DNA from: Paenibacillus tianmuensis
GTDB lineage: Bacteria > Bacillota > Bacilli > Paenibacillales > NBRC-103111
DNA length: 64,000 bases
NCBI RefSeq assembly: GCF_900100345.1
Contig: NZ_FMTT01000001.1
Span: 62,001-126,000 of the forward strand
Direction of reading: 5' to 3'
The translations under genes were made by a program, and so were the position numbers. This document shows, in pieces, positions 24,631-32,291 of the stretch. Under the pieces are notes generated by a model. That model worked only from the letters and a program-made list of their open reading frames with translations, was not told where the DNA came from and did not search any database. Each line of letters begins with the position of its first letter. Position 1 is the stretch's first letter.

Positions 24631-24711
24631 TTATTTCGATTTCTTCGCGCCTTTGTCACTGGTACGGGTCGTCGTATTCTGATTTCCGTGGCCTTGCTGC
24701 TTGTCGGACAT
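24631..24711 (-). CDS. 26-residue hydrophilic miniprotein
   Basis: This short frame encodes MSDKQQGHGNQ then NTTTRTSDKGAKKSK: polar, lysine-rich and without a hydrophobic residue run. An AAGGAGGTG site stands seven bases before the ATG, which is strong support for translation. Composition resembles minor spore-core proteins, but I cannot place it in a named family. It is convergent with csaA. Confidence 0.55.
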   Translation of the reverse strand: MSDKQQGHGNQNTTTRTSDKGAKKSK

Positions 24712-25074
24712 GTGCGGCACCTCCTTTTTACTTGCTTCTCGAATAAATGGATCCTTTATAGTATGACAATCCGGGATGCGGTTATTCAGACATATTACTT
24801 TAGGGGCAGTCCCCAAATAAGTTGGGGACTCCCTCTGTTCGATCAGGCTCACGGCGATTTCGACCGGTGCGAAGAGTTTTTTTGCGAGCAAGGAAGTTTG
24901 CGTATTTTGGCATAAGCATTATCTCATGCTAAGAGTAAACTCCGTGGTGTGCCGGTCTAAATTTGTTCACAAATTTTTCACGGGAATGGTATGAAAGGGC
25001 ATGTGTAAAGTCGCGCGTATTTTGTACAATAAGACTATACGTCTTTACGGCCAAACAGTAAGGGGGGATTATCT
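24712..25074. other. Intergenic stretch before the CuA protein, with two palindromes
   Basis: No gene is supported. A hairpin AGTCCCCAA-ATAAG-TTGGGGACT (24808-24830) lacks a T tract. A perfect palindrome AATTTGT-TC-ACAAATT (24960-24975) lies about 50 bases before a TACAAT -10 (25025-25030) of the downstream gene and could be an operator, perhaps redox-linked since it contains TTCACAAA; this is a guess. Confidence 0.4.
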
Positions 25075-25452
25075 ATGCAAAAGTGGGCTATGTTTTCACT
25101 ATTCATCGTCGCCTGTCTCCTTGGCGGGGGCATTTTACTCCAGAACATCTCTGCCCGTCAAGCGGAAATGGCAAAAGAGGAATCGGCGGGCCCTTCGATT
25201 AAATTCGTAGCCACGAACTACCAGTTCGATAAGCCGGAATACACGGCGAAAGCTGGCGAGAAGATGAGCGTTTCTTTAATGAACAAGGAAGGGCTTCATG
25301 CGCTTGAGATCGTAGGTACGAACGTGAAGCTGGACAACAACAACAAATCAATGGAAGTGACCTTCGACAAACCGGGCACGTATGAAGTGCACTGCACGCT
25401 GCCTTGCGGTCCGGGACATGCGGAGATGAAAACCAAGATCGTCGTATCCTAA
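25075..25452 (+). CDS. Membrane-anchored CuA-type cupredoxin (cytochrome oxidase subunit II-like)
   Basis: A 125-residue protein with an N-terminal membrane anchor (about residues 5-22) and one extracytoplasmic cupredoxin domain. The sequence HCTLPCGPGHAEM has the spacing Cx3Cx3HxxM of a dinuclear CuA centre; with His75 it gives His75, Cys107, Cys111, His115 and Met118 as ligands. It lacks the two-helix hairpin and the heme-copper partner genes of true oxidases. An AAGGGGGG site precedes the ATG. The role could be copper handling, CuA delivery or electron transfer; the domain call is firm, the role is not. Confidence 0.85.
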   Translation: MQKWAMFSLFIVACLLGGGILLQNISARQAEMAKEESAGPSIKFVATNYQFDKPEYTAKAGEKMSVSLMNKEGLHALEIVGTNVKLDNNNKSMEVTFDKPGTYEVHCTLPCGPGHAEMKTKIVVS

Positions 25453-25487
25453 AAGCAAAGCAATATATCGTTTAACCAATGTGCCAA

Positions 25488-25528
25488 GGAAGTCTCGGGA
25501 GCCGTCTCCCGGGGCTTTCTTTTCTTTT
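25488..25528 (+). terminator. Terminator after the CuA protein gene
   Basis: A stem with core CGGGAG/CTCCCG and flanks GGAAGTC/GGCTTTC precedes TTTTCTTTTT. Confidence 0.85.
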
Positions 25529-25584
25529 TGCCGCGGAGGGAATATAATACGGGGGGAGACTACTTGACAGGGGAGTTGGTCTGG

Positions 25585-26916
25585 ATGAGAACGGTCGATA
25601 TCATACATAGCAAACGAGACGGCAAGGAGCTGTCTTCCGAAGAAATCACTTTTTTGATCGAAGGCTATACGAAAGGGGAAATTCCGGATTACCAAATGTC
25701 CGCTTGGGCGATGGCGGTATATTTTAACGGCATGTCCGCGCGGGAAACGGCGGATTTAACGCTGGCAATGGCGCGTTCGGGAGATCAGGTCGATCTAAGC
25801 TCGATTCCCGGCATCAAGGTCGATAAGCACAGCACAGGCGGTGTCGGAGATACGACGACGCTTATCGTAGGGCCGTTGGTGGCGGCGGCCGGTATTCCCG
25901 TGGCGAAAATGTCCGGCCGGGGCCTCGGTCATACGGGCGGGACGATCGATAAGTTGGAAGCGATTCCGGGCTTTGCCGTCGAGCGGACAACGGAGCAGTT
26001 TTTGGCGCAGGTGCGGGAGATCGGGCTTGCGGTAGTCGGGCAAACCGGCAACCTGACACCGGCGGACAAGAAGCTGTACGGCTTGCGGGACGTGACGGCG
26101 ACGGTCGAATCCATTCCTCTGATTGCCAGCTCGATCATGAGCAAAAAAATCGCTTCCGGCGCGGACGCCATCGTCCTCGATGTCAAGACAGGCCGCGGCG
26201 CATTTATGAAATCGCTGGACGATTCGATCAAGCTGGCTCAAGCGATGGTCGATATCGGGACGGAGGTTGGCCGGGAGACGGTTGCGGTCATCACCAACAT
26301 GGATGAGCCGCTTGGTCCTTCGATCGGCAACTCGCTGGAAGTGCTGGAGGCGATCGATACGCTCAGCGGCCGGGGGCCGGCTGAGCTGACGGAGCTTTGT
26401 CTGGAGCTGGCAGCGCATATGGTGCGCCTTGGAGGCAAAGCGGACGGCGAAGCCGAAGCGAAGGAACTCGTCACCCGCTTGCTTGAAAACGGTGAGGCGC
26501 TCGCAAAGCTGAAGCAGTTCATTGCCGCACAGGGAGGCGACGCCGGTATTGCGGAAGATCCCACCCGGCTTCCCCAAGCTGCCCGCCGCGTGGACGTTCC
26601 GGCGCCGGAAGAAGGCTGTGTAGCTGCGATCGATGCAGAGGCGCTGGGGATTACCGCCATGCTGCTTGGTGCGGGTCGTGCGACCAAAGAAGATCAGATC
26701 GATCTGGCCGTGGGCATCAAGCTGTTCAAGCGTGTCGGCGATCCGGTGAAAAAGGGCGAGCCGATTGCCGAGCTGTACATCAACCGCGAGGATTCGGCAG
26801 AAACAGCGGAAATGATGCGCCGGACGGCCGCTGCTTTCACGATCGCTTCGGCGCTTGCCGAAAAATTGAAGTTGATTTATGCCGTTGTTACGAAAGACGG
26901 CGTTCGCAAGCTGTAA
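25585..26916 (+). CDS. pdp: Pyrimidine nucleoside phosphorylase
   Basis: A 443-residue enzyme that phosphorolyses uridine and thymidine. It has the family start [21 protein letters not shown], the phosphate site [14 protein letters not shown] (about residue 80), the [17 protein letters not shown] signature, and the C-terminal domain from about residue 345 ([21 protein letters not shown]). With deoB and the two purine phosphorylases upstream it completes a nucleoside salvage set. GGGGAG precedes ATG 25585. It is flanked by terminators. Confidence 0.95.
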   Translation: MRTVDIIHSKRDGKELSSEEITFLIEGYTKGEIPDYQMSAWAMAVYFNGMSARETADLTLAMARSGDQVDLSSIPGIKVDKHSTGGVGDTTTLIVGPLVAAAGIPVAKMSGRGLGHTGGTIDKLEAIPGFAVERTTEQFLAQVREIGLAVVGQTGNLTPADKKLYGLRDVTATVESIPLIASSIMSKKIASGADAIVLDVKTGRGAFMKSLDDSIKLAQAMVDIGTEVGRETVAVITNMDEPLGPSIGNSLEVLEAIDTLSGRGPAELTELCLELAAHMVRLGGKADGEAEAKELVTRLLENGEALAKLKQFIAAQGGDAGIAEDPTRLPQAARRVDVPAPEEGCVAAIDAEALGITAMLLGAGRATKEDQIDLAVGIKLFKRVGDPVKKGEPIAELYINREDSAETAEMMRRTAAAFTIASALAEKLKLIYAVVTKDGVRKL

Positions 26917-26940
26917 TAAGCTGGTGATCGCCACATGAAT

Positions 26941-26968
26941 GCCCGGGATTTTCGTCCCGGGCTTCTTT
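26941..26968 (+). terminator. Terminator after pdp
   Basis: GCCCGGGA-TTTTCG-TCCCGGGC is a perfect eight-pair hairpin followed by TTCTTT. Confidence 0.9.
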
Positions 26969-27038
26969 GCGTGCATGCCAAACGATGGGAGTAAGCATAC
27001 TAAAGACGGACAATCACCCACAGGAGGCTGAAACAACG

Positions 27039-27554
27039 ATGAATCACGTTAAAGTATGGGTTCGTGCCTCGCTCGTGCTTGGCTGCGTCGCCGTCCTGAC
27101 TGCCGGCTGCACGAACAGGCAGCAGGCGCGCATGCAGCAGCAGGCTGCTCAAACCCAACAGCAAACGCATCACGCACAGCAGGGAACGAATCAGGGGGCT
27201 CAACCGTATCAAAGCACCGCCAGAAAAATTGATATCGCAGATGCGGCGGCCACCAAAATTGTCTCCGAGGTGCCGGAAGTCCATTCGGCGAATGTGCTCG
27301 TTACCGACCATACGGCTTATGTGGCATCCGTGCTGAAACCTAACCAGACGCTGACGCAGGACGTTGAAAATCGCATCGCCGGGAAAGTCCGGGCGGTGGA
27401 TGCGAATATACAACGCGTCTACGTATCCGTCAATCCGGATTTTGTCGGGCGCGTCAATACGTATATAGCGGATGTGCGTGCCGGACGTCCGGTCGGCGGA
27501 TTCGTGCAAGGGTTTGCGGATTTGGTGCGCCGCGTGTTCCCGACCGCGCATTAG
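27039..27554 (+). CDS. YhcN/YlaJ family sporulation lipoprotein
   Basis: A 171-residue lipoprotein with a signal peptide ending in the lipobox LTAGC (lipidated Cys about residue 24). A glutamine-rich linker follows, then the YhcN/YlaJ domain (KIVSEVPEVHSANVLVTDHTAYVA and VRAVDANIQRVYVSVNPDF). Such proteins occur in the spore membrane or coat region. An AGGAGGCTG site supports ATG 27039. Its place just before dacF and the spoIIA operon fits a spore role. The exact function is unknown. Confidence 0.88.
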   Translation: MNHVKVWVRASLVLGCVAVLTAGCTNRQQARMQQQAAQTQQQTHHAQQGTNQGAQPYQSTARKIDIADAAATKIVSEVPEVHSANVLVTDHTAYVASVLKPNQTLTQDVENRIAGKVRAVDANIQRVYVSVNPDFVGRVNTYIADVRAGRPVGGFVQGFADLVRRVFPTAH

Positions 27555-27583
27555 AGCAGCATCCTCCAGCGCGAATGTCAATG

Positions 27584-27620
27584 CCAGCCGGGGTCGAGCT
27601 TGCTACCCGGCTGGTTGTTT
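27584..27620 (+). terminator. Terminator after the YhcN-like gene
   Basis: CCAGCCGGG and CCCGGCTGG form a nine-pair stem followed by TTGTTTT. Confidence 0.88.
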
Positions 27621-27708
27621 TCCTGTTTTGGAATATTTTGTTTCGGATTCGTCAACACTGAATACCAGTACCTACAATCGAGCTCCGACAGGAGGGGAGA
27701 ATAGGGTT

Positions 27709-28887
27709 ATGTTCAGCAAAGTGATCAAGTGGTCGATTTGCCTCCAGCTTCTGCTGCTGGTCGTGCTGCCGCCCGCGATGGCGGAGGAAGCGAAAAGGGC
27801 GCAGCCGGTTGAGCTGGCTCCGAATGCTGTGTCTTCCGTTATCATCGACGCGGATTCCGGCACGGTCATTCACGACAAAAACAAAGATGCCAGGCTTCCC
27901 CCGGCCAGCATCACGAAAATTATGACGATGCTGCTTATTATGGAAGCGCTGGACCAAGGAAAACTCAAGCTGGATGAGAAGGTGCGGACAAGCGAATACG
28001 CCGCTTCCATGGGCGGCTCGCAGATTTTTCTGGAAGTCGGCGAGGAAATGACGGTACGCGATATGCTGAAAGGCATCGCCATGGCCTCCGGCAACGACGC
28101 ATCGGTAGCGATGGCGGAGAAAATTGCAGGTACGGAACAAGGGTTCGTTCGGATGATGAACGAGCGGGCCGCGCAGTTGGGAATGAAAAATACCCATTTT
28201 GCCAATCCGAACGGACTGCCTGCCGAAAATCACTACTCTTCCGCTTACGATATTGCGCTGATGTCCAAAGAGTTGCTTAAGCATGAAGAGATTACCCAGT
28301 ATACCGGCTTGTATCAAGACCATTTACGCAAGGAAACGCCCAAGCCGTTTTGGCTCGTCAATACAAACAAGCTTGTGCGCTTTTATTCGGGGGCGGACGG
28401 CTTGAAAACAGGCTATACGAGTGAAGCGAAATTTTGTTTGTCGGCAACGGCGAAGCGCGACAATCTGCGCGTCATCTCCGTAGTCATGGGCGAGCCAGAT
28501 ACCAAAACGCGCAATGCGGAAGTCACGCGGATGTTCGATTATGCATTCTCGCAATATACGAATCATCCGATCTACAAGACCGGAGAATCGCTTGGCGAAT
28601 TGAGAATCGGCAAAGGCGAGGTGCCGGTCGTACCGTTGACGGCTACACATCCGTACAGCGTGCTGCTCAAAAAAGGGGAAGCGGCTGACGGAATCCGCCA
28701 TGAAGTCCAGCTGCGGACGGATTTGAAAGCGCCGATTGCAGCCGGGGATTCGATCGGGAAAATCGTCGTGTACAAAGGCGATCAAGTATTGACCGAATTT
28801 GCGCTTGAAGCGCCTATGGATATGAAAAAAGCCGGCTGGTGGACCTTGACGAAACGAACGGCGAAGCGGATGTTGTTCTTAGATTGA
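27709..28887 (+). CDS. dacF: D-alanyl-D-alanine carboxypeptidase DacF, sporulation penicillin-binding protein
   Basis: A 392-residue low-molecular-weight penicillin-binding protein of peptidase family S11. It has a signal peptide cut near AMA-EE, catalytic SITK (SxxK) at about residue 68, SGND at about residue 127 and LKTGYT at about residue 228, then a C-terminal beta domain and a membrane-associating tail. DacF trims peptide side chains in the forespore cortex precursor. It lies directly before spoIIAA, as in B. subtilis, where it is a forespore gene. A GGAGGGGAG site supports ATG 27709. Confidence 0.93.
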   Translation: MFSKVIKWSICLQLLLLVVLPPAMAEEAKRAQPVELAPNAVSSVIIDADSGTVIHDKNKDARLPPASITKIMTMLLIMEALDQGKLKLDEKVRTSEYAASMGGSQIFLEVGEEMTVRDMLKGIAMASGNDASVAMAEKIAGTEQGFVRMMNERAAQLGMKNTHFANPNGLPAENHYSSAYDIALMSKELLKHEEITQYTGLYQDHLRKETPKPFWLVNTNKLVRFYSGADGLKTGYTSEAKFCLSATAKRDNLRVISVVMGEPDTKTRNAEVTRMFDYAFSQYTNHPIYKTGESLGELRIGKGEVPVVPLTATHPYSVLLKKGEAADGIRHEVQLRTDLKAPIAAGDSIGKIVVYKGDQVLTEFALEAPMDMKKAGWWTLTKRTAKRMLFLD

Positions 28888-28919
28888 AGAACAGCCGCCG
28901 GCCTGACATACACAGCATG

Positions 28920-28957
28920 ATCCCCGCAGATACAGCCTACGCCGCCGCGGGGATTTT
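28920..28957 (+). terminator. Terminator after dacF
   Basis: ATCCCCGC and GCGGGGAT form an eight-pair stem followed by a short TTT. Readthrough into spoIIAA is possible, as known for the dacF-spoIIA transcript of B. subtilis. Confidence 0.7.
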
Positions 28958-28983
28958 GCGCTATTCCGCTGCGCTATTCCGCT
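28958..28983 (+). repeat. 13-base tandem duplication between dacF and spoIIAA
   Basis: GCGCTATTCCGCT occurs twice head to tail, followed by a partial GCGCT. It looks like a replication-slippage duplication just upstream of the sigma-H promoter. Confidence 0.8.
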
Positions 28984-29040
28984 GCGCTTTCTGTCGCTTT
29001 TGTTCTAGTTATAGCGCATTTCTTCTAGTTTTGTCGGGGG

Positions 29041-29068
29041 GCAGGAAAAGGATTCCTTCACGTAGAAA
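29041..29068 (+). promoter_or_regulatory. Sigma-H promoter of the spoIIA operon
   Basis: GCAGGAAAA (29041-29049) matches the sigma-H -35 RNAGGAWWW fully. After 12 bases GTAGAAA matches the -10 RNNGAAT at six of seven positions. It sits 32 bases before the TTG start of spoIIAA. The spoIIA operon is sigma-H dependent in B. subtilis. Confidence 0.78.
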
Positions 29069-29100
29069 TGAGTGTGCATGAACGGGAAGGAGTGAGCAGC

Positions 29101-29454
29101 TTGAGTCTGCAAATCGAACTCGAGCATTACCGCCAAACGCTGATCGTCAGGCTTCAGGGAGAGCTGGACCATCATTCGGCGGACACGGTCAAAACGCGGA
29201 TGGAAGAGGCGGTCATGCGTGGAAACGTCAACCACATCATTATGAGCTTCAAGGAGCTATCCTTCATGGACAGCTCCGGCCTCGGCGTCATTCTGGGCCG
29301 CTACAAGCAGATTACGGCGCGCGGCGGCAAAATGGTCGTCTGCGACCTGAATCCCGCCGTGTACCGGCTTCTTGAAATGTCCGGGCTGTTCAAAATCTTA
29401 TCGATTCAGGATAACGAAAGAAAAGCGCTGCAAAGTTTGGAGGTCGCCCTATGA
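29101..29454 (+). CDS. spoIIAA: Anti-sigma F factor antagonist SpoIIAA
   Basis: A 117-residue STAS-domain protein that, when unphosphorylated, frees sigma-F from SpoIIAB in the forespore. The phosphorylated serine lies in [17 protein letters not shown] (about residues 55-71). TTG 29101 was chosen: AAGGAG is eight bases upstream, the resulting start MSLQIELE and the length of 117 equal B. subtilis SpoIIAA, and the earlier ATG at 29068 falls in the -10 box. It overlaps spoIIAB by four bases. Confidence 0.95.
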   Translation: MSLQIELEHYRQTLIVRLQGELDHHSADTVKTRMEEAVMRGNVNHIIMSFKELSFMDSSGLGVILGRYKQITARGGKMVVCDLNPAVYRLLEMSGLFKILSIQDNERKALQSLEVAL

Positions 29455-29897
29455 GTGAACGAAACTTTATGACGCTGAAGTTTGCCAGCCGCTCCGAGAA
29501 CGAATCGTTCGCCCGTGTCACCGTCGCCGCTTTCGTATCGCAGCTGGACCCAACGCTGGATGAACTGACAGATATCAAGACGGTCGTGTCCGAAGCGGTA
29601 ACGAACTCCATCATTCACGGCTACGACAACCGCCCGGACGGGATGGTCACGATTACAGCCGAGCTCGAAGGGGACACGGTTTTTATTACCGTGACGGACG
29701 AAGGAGCGGGGATCGAGGATCTGGATCTGGCCAAGCAGCCGCTTTATACGTCAAAGCCGGAGCTGGAGCGGTCCGGTATGGGCTTCACAATTATGGAAAA
29801 TTTCATGGACGCGATTGAAGTGACGACAACCTTAGGCACAGGCACCACGATTAGAATGAAGAAGCGAATCGAATCGAAAAAAGCTCTTTTCAATTAG
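29451..29897 (+). CDS. spoIIAB: Anti-sigma F factor and serine kinase SpoIIAB
   Basis: A 148-residue GHKL-type ATPase that binds sigma-F and phosphorylates SpoIIAA. ATP-site motifs are [14 protein letters not shown] (N box, about residue 45), [11 protein letters not shown] (G1 box, about residue 81) and [13 protein letters not shown] (G2 box, about residue 108). The start overlaps the spoIIAA stop (ATGA), which enforces the balanced stoichiometry needed for the partner switch. Confidence 0.96.
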   Translation: MSERNFMTLKFASRSENESFARVTVAAFVSQLDPTLDELTDIKTVVSEAVTNSIIHGYDNRPDGMVTITAELEGDTVFITVTDEGAGIEDLDLAKQPLYTSKPELERSGMGFTIMENFMDAIEVTTTLGTGTTIRMKKRIESKKALFN

Positions 29898-29909
29898 GGG
29901 TCTGATCTC

Positions 29910-30665
29910 ATGGATGTAGATTTGAAGCACGCCTCACACAGCTATTTGGATGATAGCGAAGTCAAACGATTGATTGCGCTCAGCCAGTCCGGCGACACTA
30001 TGGCCAGAGATACGCTGGTGCAATGCAACATCCGTCTGGTCTGGTCGGTGGTGCAGCGGTTTCTTAACCGGGGCTACGAGGCCGAGGATTTGTTTCAGAT
30101 CGGCTGCATCGGACTGCTCAAGTCGGTGGATAAGTTTGACTTGTCGTATGATGTGAAGTTTTCAACGTATGCGGTCCCGATGATCATCGGGGAGATCCAG
30201 CGTTTTCTGCGCGACGACGGAACGCTTAAGGTCAGCCGTTCGCTCAAGGAGCTGGCCAACAAAATCCGCAAGACGAAGGACGAGCTTTCGAAACGGAACG
30301 GTCGGCTGCCGACGATCAAGGAAGTGGCGGAGGAGCTTCAAATCACGCCGGAGGAGGTCGTCTTCGCTCAAGAAGCGAACAAGCCTTTGTCCTCGATTCA
30401 TGAAACCGTTTTTGAAAACGATGGTGACCCGATCACCTTGATGGACCAGATCGCGGACGAGGGCGGAGACAAGTGGTTCGACAAGCTGGCGCTCAATGAG
30501 GCGATCGGCACGTTGAACGAACGGGAACGCTTGATCGTCTATCTCCGTTATTTCCGGGATCAGACGCAGTCCGAGGTGGCCAGCAGGCTTGGAATTTCCC
30601 AGGTGCAGGTCTCGCGGCTGGAGAAAAAAATCTTGCAGTCGATCAAGGATCAAATTGCTCAATAA
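29910..30665 (+). CDS. sigF: RNA polymerase sigma-F factor
   Basis: A 251-residue sigma-70 family factor, the first forespore-specific sigma. Region 2 has NIRLVWSVVQRFLNRGYEAEDLFQIGCIG-type sequence (about residues 38-66) and FSTYAVPMIIGEIQRFLRDD; region 3 has VSRSLKELANKIRK; region 4 ends SEVASRLGISQVQVSRLEKK. It is 12 bases after spoIIAB and completes the spoIIA operon. The spoVA genes follow after a DUF378 gene on the other strand. Confidence 0.96.
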   Translation: MDVDLKHASHSYLDDSEVKRLIALSQSGDTMARDTLVQCNIRLVWSVVQRFLNRGYEAEDLFQIGCIGLLKSVDKFDLSYDVKFSTYAVPMIIGEIQRFLRDDGTLKVSRSLKELANKIRKTKDELSKRNGRLPTIKEVAEELQITPEEVVFAQEANKPLSSIHETVFENDGDPITLMDQIADEGGDKWFDKLALNEAIGTLNERERLIVYLRYFRDQTQSEVASRLGISQVQVSRLEKKILQSIKDQIAQ

Positions 30666-30668
30666 CCA

Positions 30669-30715
30669 AAGCTCTCCGAGGTTCCTCTTGCGGGAATTGA
30701 CGGGGAGCTGTTTTC
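30669..30715 (+). terminator. Terminator after sigF
   Basis: AGCTCTCCG pairs with CGGGGAGCT across a larger loop and is followed by GTTTT. Confidence 0.6.
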
Positions 30716-30725
30716 ATTCCAACCG

Positions 30726-30756
30726 AAAAAGAGAACGAGCGAACGCTCTCGTCCTC
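30726..30756 (-). terminator. Terminator of the DUF378 gene
   Basis: On the minus strand GAGGACGAGAGC-GTTC-GCTCGTTCTC folds as a hairpin with small bulges and is followed by TTTTT. Confidence 0.65.
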
Positions 30757-30785
30757 TTGGCGCGTTCTTGAGGACAGTCTTGCCT

Positions 30786-31001
30786 TTACTGGGCGCGGGC
30801 TCTGTCGTCGTCGCGGAACAGCAAAGCGATGCAGTACAGCCCCGCCAAACCGACCAAGGTATAGATAATTCGGCTTAAGCCGGAAGATACCCGATGGGCG
30901 TCGCCTCCGAACAGGGCCGCAACCAAGTCCCATTGAAACAAACCGACCAACAGCCAGTTTAAAGCCCCGATAATCACGAGCGTTAACGCCGTTCTTCTCA
31001 T
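30786..31001 (-). CDS. DUF378 family membrane protein
   Basis: A 71-residue protein with two transmembrane helices. The N-terminal ALTLVIIGALNWLLVGLF and the second helix YTLVGLAGLYCIALLF are the DUF378 signature. GAGGAAGG lies 11 bases before the ATG. The function is unknown. It stands alone between sigF and spoVAA on the opposite strand, which is an interruption relative to the compact B. subtilis order. Confidence 0.88.
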   Translation of the reverse strand: MRRTALTLVIIGALNWLLVGLFQWDLVAALFGGDAHRVSSGLSRIIYTLVGLAGLYCIALLFRDDDRARAQ

Positions 31002-31120
31002 CTGCTCGACACCTTCCTCTAAAGAAAAGTTTGGGTGATCTTGTTCTTTCCCTTACTGTTTGTCAAGCCGCTTTCGTTTATGCTTCGGCTCCCAGTGAAA
31101 TTTTTTCCAAAGTCCGGGAC

Positions 31121-31150
31121 GTTTACCACCATGCGTAATTATTCATACTA
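31121..31150 (+). promoter_or_regulatory. Candidate forespore promoter of the spoVA operon
   Basis: GTTTA (a sigma-F/G-like -35) is followed after 18 bases by CATACTA, close to the sigma-G -10 CATnMTA. Spacing is somewhat long, so this is a weak call. The spoVA operon is a sigma-G operon in B. subtilis. Confidence 0.35.
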
Positions 31151-31182
31151 CCGTTAAATGCAAGGTAAGGGAGGATTCGGAG

Positions 31183-31824
31183 ATGAACCGTGCTTCCGCT
31201 CCGTCCCTGTACATCCGATTGCGCAAACGGATGCGGGCCAGCCGCGGCGATCCGATTCGGCTCGGGCATATTGCTGTCTTTATGACGGAGCCCGAATACG
31301 AGGCGGAGCTGCTTGGGCTGGAATTGTATCACCCTGAGGAGCATGACGGCAGCTTGCTGCTTATCGATATGATGCTGGTCGTGCGCAAAATCAAAGAGCG
31401 GTTTCCGTCCATGACCATCGAGCATTTCGGCGAACCGCACACGCTGGTTGAAATTTCAGGCAAAACTCGCCCTCCCAGCATGGTTCTCATCATTCTGGTG
31501 TGGCTGCTGCTTTTTGTTGGATCGGGTCTGGCTATTATGAACTTTCACGCCGACGTCAGCATGGCTGAAGTCCACCGGAGCATCTATAAGCTCCTCACCG
31601 GCAAACAAACCGAGCGCCCGCTGCTGCTGCAAATTCCGTATTCGTTTGGCATCGGCATCGGGATGATCGTCTTTTTCAATCATCTGTTCAAGAAAAAGTT
31701 CAACGAGGAGCCGAGCCCGTTGGAGGTGGAAATGTTCATGTACCAGGAAAACGTCAACCAGTATGTCATCGCTGAGGAATACGCCAAAATCAATCGCTCG
31801 CCGGACAGGGAGCCGCCGCCTTGA
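31183..31824 (+). CDS. spoVAA: Stage V sporulation protein AA
   Basis: A 213-residue protein with a soluble N-terminal domain (SLYIRLRKRMRASRGDPIRLG, then VVRKIKERFPSMTIEHFGEP) and two membrane helices (about residues 104-123 and 148-166), followed by the FNHLFKKKFNEEPSPLEVEM segment typical of SpoVAA. SpoVA proteins form the inner-membrane channel for dipicolinic acid. A GGGAGGATTCGG site precedes the ATG. It overlaps spoVAB. Confidence 0.93.
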   Translation: MNRASAPSLYIRLRKRMRASRGDPIRLGHIAVFMTEPEYEAELLGLELYHPEEHDGSLLLIDMMLVVRKIKERFPSMTIEHFGEPHTLVEISGKTRPPSMVLIILVWLLLFVGSGLAIMNFHADVSMAEVHRSIYKLLTGKQTERPLLLQIPYSFGIGIGMIVFFNHLFKKKFNEEPSPLEVEMFMYQENVNQYVIAEEYAKINRSPDREPPP

Positions 31825-32246
31825 CCGGACTGCTGAGCGGGTTTCTGCTTGCTTTTGTCGGCTTGTCCGGAGGCCTTGCAGTGGGCAGCGGCATGGTTGC
31901 TTTTCTGGTGGTGCTGGACATCATTCCGAGGCTGGCGCAAATCAGCAGATCGTACCGATCGATCCGCTTATACGAAGCTGCCGTCGTGCTCGGTGCGGTT
32001 TTTTTTACGGTGACGGATTTCTTTCAATGGAAGATCCGGCTGTTTCCGTTGTCTGCCTCGCTGCTCGGCCTGTTCGCCGGCTGCTTTGTCGGAATGCTTG
32101 CAGCAGCGCTGACCGAGGTTATCAACGTGCTGCCGATTTTGGCCAAAAGAATCCGGATGGAAGAATACATGATCTGGCTGCTAATGGCGATGATTTTCGG
32201 GAAAGTGTTTGGCTCGCTGATCGACTGGCTCGGGCTGGTGCAGTAA
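31821..32246 (+). CDS. spoVAB: Stage V sporulation protein AB
   Basis: A 141-residue polytopic membrane protein with four helices. The start LLSGFLLAFVGLSGGLAVGSG and the end EYMIWLLMAMIFGKVFGSLIDWL are typical of SpoVAB. Start is TTG 31821, overlapping the spoVAA stop. It is part of the dipicolinate channel operon. The expected next genes spoVAC and spoVAD are not here; spoVAF follows directly. Confidence 0.92.
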   Translation: MTGLLSGFLLAFVGLSGGLAVGSGMVAFLVVLDIIPRLAQISRSYRSIRLYEAAVVLGAVFFTVTDFFQWKIRLFPLSASLLGLFAGCFVGMLAAALTEVINVLPILAKRIRMEEYMIWLLMAMIFGKVFGSLIDWLGLVQ

Positions 32247-32291
32247 GGCCCGAAGCTGCGCCGCAGCAAAATTCACTGGGAGGTGAAGGGC

